Shown here piece by piece: positions 1 through 4,449 of a stretch of 6,342 nucleotides of DNA (its first letter is position 1; each line of letters begins with the position of its first letter). The position numbers and the translations under genes were made by a program. Origin of the DNA: Thalassobius sp050633445 (GTDB taxonomy: Bacteria; Pseudomonadota; Alphaproteobacteria; Rhodobacterales; Rhodobacteraceae); NCBI GenBank assembly GCA_050633445.1, contig JBOEGN010000094.1, positions 1 through 6,342 of the forward strand. The letters are read 5' to 3'. The notes under the pieces were generated by a model. It saw only the letters and a program-made list of their open reading frames with translations. It had not been told where the DNA came from and searched no databases.

Positions 1-204
1 AAACTGGAAGACCCGCGTTCCGGCCGCATGATGGCCGCCCCAGCACGACGCAAAGACGCCCGCCGCGACCTGCAACCCTTCATCTACATGGCCCCCAAAG
101 TGGGCGACGTGCTGCTCTGGGAAAGCTGGCTGCGCCACGAAGTCCCCCTGAACCGCTCGGAATACGACCGGGTGTCGGTGAGCTTTAACTATAAGTGGGA
201 ATAG
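1..204 (+). CDS. 2OG-Fe(II) oxygenase family protein, C-terminal fragment
   Basis: An open frame runs from the window edge to a TAG at 202-204 and encodes 67 residues; the start lies outside the window. The tail has the end of a double-stranded beta-helix dioxygenase fold. It contains GDVLLWESWLRHEVPLN followed by DRVSVSFNYKW. His46 of the fragment would be the distal iron-binding histidine, and Arg57, 11 residues later in R-V-S-V-S, the residue that binds the 2-oxoglutarate carboxylate. This histidine/arginine pair followed by SFN is typical of the PF13759 (TIGR02466) putative 2OG-Fe(II) oxygenases. The substrate is unknown. The gene converges on rplP and shares a bidirectional terminator with it. 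The HxD part of the site is not visible, so the assignment rests on the C-terminal motif alone. Confidence 0.75.
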   Translation, partial: KLEDPRSGRMMAAPARRKDARRDLQPFIYMAPKVGDVLLWESWLRHEVPLNRSEYDRVSVSFNYKWE

Positions 205-290
205 ACCGAAACGGCGCCTCCGCCCTTGCGCCAGAACTCTGACCAAACTACCGCCAAGCCCGCTTCTTTGCTCTTCAAATACTCAAAAAG
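205..290. other. Intergenic spacer after the oxygenase gene
   Basis: This short noncoding stretch lies between the oxygenase stop and the terminator. The only structure I see is a weak inverted repeat, GGCGC (213-217) with GCGCC (228-232), which has a 10-nt loop and no T tract. Nothing else is supported here. Confidence 0.5.
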
Positions 291-323
291 AAAACCCCCG
301 CCGATTGCTCGACGGGGGTTTTT
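291..323. terminator. Bidirectional intrinsic terminator between oxygenase gene and rplP
   Basis: AAAACCCCCG (291-300) pairs perfectly over 10 bp with CGGGGGTTTT (313-322). Three more pairs form in the loop (CGA 302-304 with TCG 309-311) around a TTGC tetraloop. There is a T run on the plus side (319-323). On the minus side the rplP transcript would end in TTTTCTTTTT, the complement of 281-294. It can therefore stop transcription from both convergent units. Its presence means the S10-type transcript ends after rplP. Confidence 0.92.
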
Positions 324-330
324 GTTTCTT

Positions 331-349
331 CGGGCTGGGGCGCGGCCCG
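331..349. repeat. Hairpin 1 of a three-hairpin cluster
   Basis: The inverted repeat CGGGC (331-335) with GCCCG (345-349) has a 9-nt GC-rich loop. It lies directly beside the bidirectional terminator and is followed within 3 nt by a second hairpin. It is a short, common type of repeat, so on its own it is weak. Its position in a tandem series is what makes it worth recording. Confidence 0.5.
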
Positions 350-351
350 AA

Positions 352-368
352 CAAAATCTGTGATTTTG
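352..368. repeat. Hairpin 2: perfect 7-bp inverted repeat
   Basis: CAAAATC (352-358) and GATTTTG (362-368) are perfect inverted repeats separated by TGT. The AT-rich stem contrasts with the GC-rich surroundings. It is in the 3' untranslated part of the rplP transcript, before the terminator. Confidence 0.75.
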
Positions 369-386
369 CCTTTACCGCGCGAGCCA

Positions 387-406
387 GAAAGCGCTGACGC
401 GCTTTC
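387..406. repeat. Hairpin 3: perfect 8-bp inverted repeat after rplP stop
   Basis: GAAAGCGC (387-394) and GCGCTTTC (399-406) form a perfect 8-bp stem with a TGAC tetraloop on the plus strand (GTCA on the minus). It begins 5 nt past the rplP stop codon. There is no T tract after it in the minus direction, so it is not an ordinary terminator. It may stabilise the mRNA 3' end or be part of a dispersed REP-like element. Confidence 0.75.
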
Positions 407-411
407 GACCT

Positions 412-825
412 TTACCAGTCTTCGCGAACCACGACGCGGGTTTTCACCGGCAGTTTCATCGCGGCCAGGCGCAGAGCTTCACGTGCGATATCTTCGTCGA
501 CGCCGTCGATTTCGAACATGATGCGGCCAGGCTTCACTTTGCAAGCCCAGTAGTCCACGGAACCTTTACCTTTACCCATACGAACTTCGACGGGTTTCGA
601 GGTCACGGGGACATCGGGGAAGATACGGATCCAGACACGGCCCTGACGTTTCATGTGACGCGTCATGGCACGACGAGCGGCCTCGATCTGACGCGCAGTC
701 ACACGCTCGGGCTGGGTGGCCTTAAGACCAAACGAACCGAAGTTCAGGTCAGAACCGCCCTTGGCCAGGCCTTTGATACGGCCCTTCTGCTGCTTGCGGA
801 ATTTAGTACGCTTTGGTTGAAGCAT
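412..825 (-). CDS. rplP: 50S ribosomal protein L16 (uL16)
   Basis: L16 is a large-subunit protein near the peptidyl-transferase centre and the A-site tRNA elbow. The 137-residue product has the usual length and begins MLQPKRTKFRKQQKGR. It carries TARQIEAARRAMTRHMKRQG at 43-62 and the loop VRMGKGKG at 81-88. Arg82 in that loop aligns with E. coli Arg81, the residue hydroxylated by the 2OG oxygenase YcfD; whether it is modified here is unknown. The ATG is set by AAGGAG 9 nt upstream and lies 13 nt after the rpsC stop. It is the last gene of this operon segment: rpmC (L29), the usual next gene, is absent and a terminator follows. Confidence 0.98.
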   Translation of the reverse strand: MLQPKRTKFRKQQKGRIKGLAKGGSDLNFGSFGLKATQPERVTARQIEAARRAMTRHMKRQGRVWIRIFPDVPVTSKPVEVRMGKGKGSVDYWACKVKPGRIMFEIDGVDEDIAREALRLAAMKLPVKTRVVVREDW

Positions 826-838
826 TACTCAGATCTCC

Positions 839-1546
839 TTAGCGGCGGCCGCCGGCGCCACGGGGCGCGGGACCATCCTGGATTTCCTGGGCGCGACGGT
901 CACGAGCTTGAGGATCGTGTTCCATGATCTCGCCTTTGAAGATCCAGGTTTTAATGCCGATGATGCCATAAGGGGTCATCGCTTCGGCGGCGGCATAGTC
1001 GATGTCAGCACGCAGAGTGTGCAGCGGCACGCGGCCTTCGCGGTACCATTCGGTACGTGCGATTTCTGCGCCACCCAGACGGCCAGCAACGTTCACACGG
1101 ATGCCCAGGGCGCCCATGCGCATGGCGTTCTGCACGCCACGTTTCATGGCACGACGGAAGGACACACGACGTTCCAGCTGCTGAGCGATCGATTCCGCGA
1201 CCAGCTGAGCGTCCAGCTCGGGCTTGCGCACTTCAACGATGTTCAGGTGCAGTTCGCTGTCGGTCATCGCCGCCAGTTTCTTGCGCAGAACTTCGATGTC
1301 AGCACCTTTTTTGCCGATGATAACACCAGGACGTGCGGTGTGGATCGTGACGCGGCACTTTTTGTGCGGACGTTCGATGATCACGCGGGCCACGCCGGCC
1401 TGCTTGCACTCTTCCTTGATGAACTCACGGATTTTGATGTCTTCCAGCAGAAGATCACCAAAGTCTTTCGAGTCGGCGTACCAGCGGCTGTCCCAGGTGC
1501 GGTTGACCTGCAGGCGCATGCCGATCGGATTTACTTTCTGACCCAT
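839..1546 (-). CDS. rpsC: 30S ribosomal protein S3 (uS3)
   Basis: S3 sits at the mRNA entry channel of the small subunit. The 235-residue product starts MGQKVNPIGMRL. It has a type II KH domain in the N-terminal half, with the G-K-K-G loop at 78-81, and a C-terminal domain with VAGRLGGAEIARTEWYREG at about 153-171. The basic stretch RRAMKR at 131-136 matches the E. coli segment whose arginines and lysine give the ribosome its mRNA-unwinding activity. The charged tail after about residue 210 is lineage-variable. The start ATG overlaps the rplV TAA (TAATG). Its ribosome binding site, GAGGAG, lies inside the last rplV codons 8 nt upstream, which suggests coupled translation. Confidence 0.98.
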   Translation of the reverse strand: MGQKVNPIGMRLQVNRTWDSRWYADSKDFGDLLLEDIKIREFIKEECKQAGVARVIIERPHKKCRVTIHTARPGVIIGKKGADIEVLRKKLAAMTDSELHLNIVEVRKPELDAQLVAESIAQQLERRVSFRRAMKRGVQNAMRMGALGIRVNVAGRLGGAEIARTEWYREGRVPLHTLRADIDYAAAEAMTPYGIIGIKTWIFKGEIMEHDPQARDRRAQEIQDGPAPRGAGGRR

Positions 1547-1926
1547 TAGGCTTGCTCCTCAATCTGGCGCACCGTGATGGTGAGTTCCGAGAACGGCTTC
1601 ATGATTTTGCCGAAACGACCACGTGCCCGAGGACGACCACGTTTCATGGTCAGGTTCTTACCAACGTAAGCCTCTGCCACGATCAGTTCGTCCACATCCA
1701 GGTTGTGGTTGTTTTCAGCGTTTGCAATCGCGGACTGAAGGCATTTCTTCACGTCCTGAGCGATCCGTTTCTTCGAGAAAGTCAGGTCCGTCAGGGCCTT
1801 TTCAACTTTCTTGCCACGGATCATTGCAGCGACCAGGTTCAGTTTCTGCGGGCTGGTGCGAAGCATACGGACTTTGGCCATTGCTTCGTTATCTGCCACG
1901 CGGCGGGGGTTCTTTGCCTTGCCCAT
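1546..1926 (-). CDS. rplV: 50S ribosomal protein L22 (uL22)
   Basis: L22 binds 23S rRNA, and its long beta-hairpin lines the narrow part of the peptide exit tunnel. The product is 126 residues. It has RMLRTSPQKLNLVAAMIRGK at about 20-39 and AIANAENNHNLDVDEL at 66-81. The basic hairpin, KRGRPRARGRF at 95-105, would reach the tunnel. The N-terminal extension (MGKAKNPRRVADNE) before the MAKVRM core is typical of Rhodobacterales L22, so the long start is preferred to Met16. Only a weak purine-rich site (GCGGAAATAAG) precedes this start, 3 nt after the rpsS stop, so coupling to rpsS is likely. The stop overlaps the rpsC start by one base. Confidence 0.98.
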   Translation of the reverse strand: MGKAKNPRRVADNEAMAKVRMLRTSPQKLNLVAAMIRGKKVEKALTDLTFSKKRIAQDVKKCLQSAIANAENNHNLDVDELIVAEAYVGKNLTMKRGRPRARGRFGKIMKPFSELTITVRQIEEQA

Positions 1927-1929
1927 GAC

Positions 1930-2208
1930 TTATTTCCGCTTCGCTTTTTTGTCAGCCGCGTGACCATAGTAGGTCCGGGTCGGCGAATACTCACCGAACT
2001 TCTGGCCAATCATGTCTTCGCTGACGTTCACAGGAACGTGTTTCTGGCCGTTATACACACCAAAAGTCAGACCCACGAATTGGGGCAGAATGGTGGAACG
2101 ACGCGACCAGATTTTGATGACTTCGTTGCGACCCGACTCGCGAGCTGCTTCGGCTTTCTTAAGCACGTAAGCATCCACGAAGGGGCCTTTCCAAACAGAA
2201 CGTGCCAT
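1930..2208 (-). CDS. rpsS: 30S ribosomal protein S19 (uS19)
   Basis: S19 is in the head of the small subunit, where it pairs with S13 and contacts the A-site finger of the large subunit. The 92-residue product has the expected length. It starts MARSVWKGPFVDAYVLKK and carries the family motifs IKIWSRRSTILPQFVG at 31-46 and HVPVNVSEDMIGQKFGEY at 57-74, ending in a lysine/arginine-rich tail. The ATG lies 3 nt after the rplB TAA. The nearest ribosome binding site (AAGG) sits in the final lysine codons of rplB, about 11 nt upstream, so translation is probably coupled to rplB. Confidence 0.98.
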   Translation of the reverse strand: MARSVWKGPFVDAYVLKKAEAARESGRNEVIKIWSRRSTILPQFVGLTFGVYNGQKHVPVNVSEDMIGQKFGEYSPTRTYYGHAADKKAKRK

Positions 2209-2211
2209 GTG

Positions 2212-3054
2212 TTAACGGCCCTTCTTCTTGGCGTGACGCGAGCGAACGATGAGCTTCTGCGACGCCTTGTTCTTGTTGCGAGTACGAGCACCCTTGGTCG
2301 GCTTACCCCAAGGGGTCACCGGGTGACGACCACCCGAAGTCCGGCCTTCACCACCACCATGAGGGTGGTCGATCGGGTTCATGACAACACCACGAACACT
2401 GGGGCGGATGCCCTTGTGACGCATGCGGCCAGCTTTACCGAAGTTCTGGTTCGAATTGTCAGGGTTGGACACGGCACCAACGGTGGCCATGCATTCCTGA
2501 CGGACCAGGCGCAGTTCACCCGAGGACAGGCGGATCTGAGCGTAGCCACCATCACGACCAACGAACTGAGCATATGTACCAGCTGCGCGGGCAATCTGAC
2601 CGCCTTTGCCGGGCTTCATTTCGATGTTGTGAATGATAGTACCGATCGGCATGCCCGAGAACGGCATTGCGTTACCCGGTTTGATGTCGGCCTTGGCCGA
2701 GGCAACCACAGTATCGCCAACAGCCAGACGCTGCGGTGCGAGAATGTAGGCCTGTTCGCCATCTTCGTATTTGATCAGCGCGATAAACGCGGTGCGGTTG
2801 GGGTCATATTCGATCCGCTCAACCGTTGCAGCAACGTCGAATTTGTTGCGCTTGAAGTCCACGATACGATAGAGGCGCTTTGCCCCACCGCCTTTGCGGC
2901 GCATCGTGATCCGTCCGGTATTGTTCCGGCCGCCATTCTTGGTCAAACCCTCGGTGAGAGATTTGACCGGACGACCTTTCCACAGCTCCGAACGGTCGAT
3001 CAGAACCAGCCCACGCTGGCCCGGCGTCGTCGGTTTATACGACTTGAGTGCCAT
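2212..3054 (-). CDS. rplB: 50S ribosomal protein L2 (uL2)
   Basis: L2 is a primary 23S rRNA binding protein needed for subunit joining and peptidyl-transferase activity. The 280-residue product starts MALKSYKPTTPGQRG. It has the OB-like region GGRNNTGRITMRRKGGG (41-57) and YRIVDFKRN (62-70), then the SH3-like region with MKPGKGGQIARAAGTYAQ (146-163). The signature NPIDHPHGGGEG at 226-237 includes the conserved His230 (E. coli His229). The start at 3054 is preferred because GGAAG lies 9 nt upstream and the length fits. The frame stays open upstream to 3183, but that extension is not L2-like and runs through an NN gap. It is separated from rplW by 517 nt, which is unusual for this operon. Confidence 0.98.
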   Translation of the reverse strand: MALKSYKPTTPGQRGLVLIDRSELWKGRPVKSLTEGLTKNGGRNNTGRITMRRKGGGAKRLYRIVDFKRNKFDVAATVERIEYDPNRTAFIALIKYEDGEQAYILAPQRLAVGDTVVASAKADIKPGNAMPFSGMPIGTIIHNIEMKPGKGGQIARAAGTYAQFVGRDGGYAQIRLSSGELRLVRQECMATVGAVSNPDNSNQNFGKAGRMRHKGIRPSVRGVVMNPIDHPHGGGEGRTSGGRHPVTPWGKPTKGARTRNKNKASQKLIVRSRHAKKKGR

Positions 3055-3071
3055 GCTTTCTGTCTTCCGTT

Positions 3072-3073
3072 NN
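3072..3073. other. Assembly gap (NN) upstream of rplB
   Basis: Two ambiguous bases interrupt the leader 18 nt before the rplB start. The similar NN in rplD appears to stand for a longer missing stretch, so the true length here is uncertain. The ribosome binding site and start of rplB are on the downstream side of the gap and are unaffected. Confidence 0.8.
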
Positions 3074-3090
3074 CCCAGAACGAATCTGAG

Positions 3091-3104
3091 GCCAGTCGAC
3101 TGGC
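3091..3104. repeat. Perfect 14-bp palindrome upstream of rplB
   Basis: GCCAGTCGACTGGC is fully self-complementary with no spacer. Such a site could bind a dimeric protein as DNA. As RNA it would make a poor hairpin because some bases must open to form the loop. It lies 37 nt upstream of the rplB start and beside the NN gap. Its function is not known. Confidence 0.6.
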
Positions 3105-3147
3105 GGGATGTAACAGGGGCTGAAGGACGTGTCCATAGAAAGAAACG

Positions 3148-3169
3148 TTTTGCCCGGCTCCGAGCAAAA
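3148..3169 (-). terminator. Possible attenuator-like hairpin upstream of rplB
   Basis: On the minus strand TTTTGC (complement of 3164-3169) can pair with GCAAAA (complement of 3148-3153). Two further CG pairs inside enclose a four-base loop across a mismatch. The transcript then reads CGTTTCTTTCT, which is T-rich but not a clean T tract. It may be a weak terminator, an attenuator or merely a stem. Confidence 0.35.
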
Positions 3170-3229
3170 ACTATTGCGCTCACCAGCGTCGTTCCCCTGG
3201 CAAACCTGACGGGGACGCGAACGGCGCGA

Positions 3230-3406
3230 TCACTTCTTGTCGCGCGCCGCCTTCTCTTCTTTGGTCAGCTTGGCGTTCCAAACATTCTTGCTCAGCCCCA
3301 ACTCGGGCCGAGGCGGCTTGGTCTTGCCGACACTAACTTTGCCGCCTTTGTTCAGATATTCCTGAATAAGCGCTTCGTCAGTATTTTCTTTGGGAACGTG
3401 TTTCAT
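3230..3406 (-). CDS. Small basic protein of unknown function between rplW and rplB
   Basis: An ATG at 3406 opens a 58-codon frame ending in TGA at 3230-3232. It is read in the same direction as the ribosomal genes. The product is very lysine-rich (12 Lys, 2 Arg). It begins MKHVPKENTDEALIQEYLNK, followed by GGKVSVGKTKPPRPELGL, a single Trp at 43, and a charged end rich in KEEKAARDKK. The segment (I/L)-Q-E-Y-L-N-K-G-G-K-V resembles the KGGKVT-type motif of short alphaproteobacterial and phage proteins, a resemblance recalled from memory. There is no signal peptide, membrane segment or cysteine. Upstream there is only a poor ribosome binding site (GGCTAGG). Its basic character and place suggest a nucleic-acid or ribosome link, but no function can be assigned. 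It might instead be a chance frame. Confidence 0.65.
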   Translation of the reverse strand: MKHVPKENTDEALIQEYLNKGGKVSVGKTKPPRPELGLSKNVWNAKLTKEEKAARDKK

Positions 3407-3514
3407 GAAACTAGCCTAGCCGGTCACACCGCATGACACAACGATTGCTTTCCAAAGTTTCCCGGACCAGATCAAACGCCCGTCTTCAAAAAGACGATGC
3501 ACGCGTCGTACCTC
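3407..3514 (-). other. Spacer between the rplW terminator and the small gene
   Basis: This stretch should hold a promoter if the terminator at 3515-3553 is efficient, but I see no strong one. The best pair is TTGTGT and TAGGCT with 17 nt between them on the minus strand, only 6 nt before the small gene's ATG, which would make the transcript nearly leaderless. A 6-bp hairpin, CGTCTT (3481-3486) with AAGACG (3491-3496), is also present. Confidence 0.35.
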
Positions 3515-3553
3515 AATGAAAAAGGCCCCACGCTTTCGCGCAGGGCCTTCATT
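3515..3553 (-). terminator. Intrinsic terminator after rplW, inside the S10 operon
   Basis: On the minus strand AAGGCCC pairs with GGGCCTT (complements of 3543-3549 and 3522-3528). The inner CGC/GCG stem is capped by a GAAA tetraloop. It is followed directly by a run of T (complement of 3519-3523). Outer AATG/CATT pairs can extend the stem past a three-base bulge. The stem is GC-rich, the loop is a stable GNRA type, and it begins about 19 nt after the rplW stop. This is a good rho-independent terminator, and it divides the operon into rpsJ-rplW and a second part starting before rplB. Confidence 0.85.
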
Positions 3554-3571
3554 CTTGTGAAAGCTTAGATC

Positions 3572-3868
3572 TTACAGTCCGGTGGACACGTCGATCGTGT
3601 TGCCCTCTTCCAGGGTCACGTAAGCTTTTTTGACGTCTTTACGCTTGCCCAGCTGGCCGCGGAAACGCTTCACTTTACCCTTGGTGATCGTGGTGTTGAC
3701 GGCCTTGACCTTCACACCGAACAGGGCCTCGACGGCCTCTTTGATCTGGGGTTTGTTGGCGTCGATTGCGACCTCAAACACCACAGCACCGGATTCAGAG
3801 GCCATGGTGGCCTTTTCGGTGATGATCGGCTTGCGGATCACGTCGTACAGTTCTGCCTTGGTGGTCAT
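3572..3868 (-). CDS. rplW: 50S ribosomal protein L23 (uL23)
   Basis: L23 lies at the exit of the peptide tunnel and is the main docking point for trigger factor and the signal recognition particle. The 98-residue product has the usual length. It opens with YDVIRKPIITEKATMASE (8-25), the family signature. The middle holds EVAIDANKPQIKEAVEALFG and VKVKAVNTTITKGKVKR, and the end is the last beta strand, KAYVTLEEGNTID. The ATG overlaps the rplD TGA (ATGA), and GGAGG sits 10 nt upstream within rplD. An intrinsic terminator follows rather than the rplB gene expected next. Confidence 0.98.
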   Translation of the reverse strand: MTTKAELYDVIRKPIITEKATMASESGAVVFEVAIDANKPQIKEAVEALFGVKVKAVNTTITKGKVKRFRGQLGKRKDVKKAYVTLEEGNTIDVSTGL

Positions 3869-4449
3869 TTCAGGCGAGCCTCCAGAGCTTCGACACCTGC
3901 TTTGGTGATCACCAGGGTGTCACGTTTCAGGATGTCATACACGTTAGCGCCCATCGTCGGCAGGATATCCAGACCTTCGATGTTGCGGGCGGCTTGGGCG
4001 AAGATCTCGTTCACCGACGCGCCGTCGATGATCAAGGCGCGTTTCCAGCCCAGGTTTGCAACCTGTTTGGCCAGAGCGGCGGTCTTGCCCTCGGTTTCGG
4101 CGGCTTCGATCACAACCAGTTCACCAGCCTTGGCTTTGGCGGACAGGGCGTGCTTCAGGCCCAGCTTGCGGAATTTCTTCGNNTTGTAGATACCACCTTT
4201 ACGGAAGATAGGCGCCTTGCGGGACCCGTGACGTGCGCCACCGGTGCCTTTTTGGCGATAGATCTTCTTGGTCGAGTAGCTAACTTCGGAACGAGTCAGA
4301 ACCTTGTGAGTTCCGGCCTGTGCCTTGTTACGCTGCCAGCGAACGACGCGGTGCAGGATGTCTGCGCGCGGCTCCAGACCGAACAGGTCTTCGGACAGCT
4401 CTACGGAACCGGCGGATTCGCCGTCCAGTTTGATCACATCAAGTTTCAT
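3865..4449 (-). CDS. rplD: 50S ribosomal protein L4 (uL4), interrupted by an assembly gap
   Basis: L4 binds 23S rRNA early in assembly and its extended loop lines the exit tunnel. In gammaproteobacteria it also represses its own operon. Visible features are FGLEPRADILHRVVRWQR (23-40), the loop segment KKIYRQKGTGGARHGSRKAP (61-80), then KHALSAKAKAGELVV (99-113) and a C-terminal domain ending in ALEARLK. The frame reads through NN at 4182-4183 as GGIY-X-X-KKFRK. Compared with E. coli L4, which has 15 residues between the GG and KK of this region, only four are present. About 11 codons (33 nt) are therefore missing from the loop, and the true length is probably about 205 rather than 194. The start overlaps the rplC stop (ATGA), with AAGG nearby upstream. 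Confidence 0.97.
   Translation of the reverse strand: MKLDVIKLDGESAGSVELSEDLFGLEPRADILHRVVRWQRNKAQAGTHKVLTRSEVSYSTKKIYRQKGTGGARHGSRKAPIFRKGGIYXXKKFRKLGLKHALSAKAKAGELVVIEAAETEGKTAALAKQVANLGWKRALIIDGASVNEIFAQAARNIEGLDILPTMGANVYDILKRDTLVITKAGVEALEARLK
4182..4183. other. Assembly gap (NN) inside rplD
   Basis: The two Ns fall in the tunnel-loop part of L4. The flanking codons read aaN and Ncg, so the frame survives. The family alignment argues that about 33 further bases are absent, so the gap is unsized rather than truly two bases long. Downstream coordinates here may be short by that amount. Confidence 0.8.

Larger units (their letters stand above)
3055..3229 (-). promoter_or_regulatory. 175-nt leader between the small gene and rplB
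   Basis: No convincing coding frame fills this gap. It contains two structured elements, a perfect 14-bp palindrome (3091-3104) and an inverted repeat with TTTTGC arms (3148-3169), plus an NN assembly gap at 3072-3073 and the rplB ribosome binding site (GGAAG, 3064-3068). I could not find a promoter with both a good -35 and a good -10 box. It may be an untranslated leader that controls rplB and the genes after it, but this is inferred only from length and structure. Confidence 0.4.

Noticed and set aside
908..1549. Plus-strand open frame opposite rpsC
   Set aside because: It mirrors the rpsC reading frame almost exactly, which is typical of an antisense shadow in GC-rich DNA.
1552..3123. Long open frame on the plus strand (523 codons) opposite rplV, rpsS and rplB
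   Set aside because: It is a shadow of GC-rich codon use in the real minus-strand genes. It crosses gene boundaries and an NN gap and has no family resemblance.
3120..3181. Short frame starting ATG at 3136 on the minus strand, reading toward rplB
   Set aside because: It has no family resemblance, passes through the NN gap and would run into rplB out of frame. There is no good ribosome binding site.
3055..3183. Upstream extension of the rplB frame to an ATG at 3183
   Set aside because: The extra 43 residues are unlike any L2 and run through the NN gap. The start at 3054 has a ribosome binding site and gives the usual 280 residues.
3407..3440. Possible promoter TTGTGT-17-TAGGCT directly before the small gene
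   Set aside because: Both boxes match consensus at only about three of six positions, and the start point would coincide with the ATG. It is too weak to list as a promoter.
3407..3571. tRNA or other structured RNA gene in the rplW-rplB gap
   Set aside because: I found no T-loop, anticodon arm or acceptor stem pattern. The visible stems are explained by the terminator and one short hairpin.
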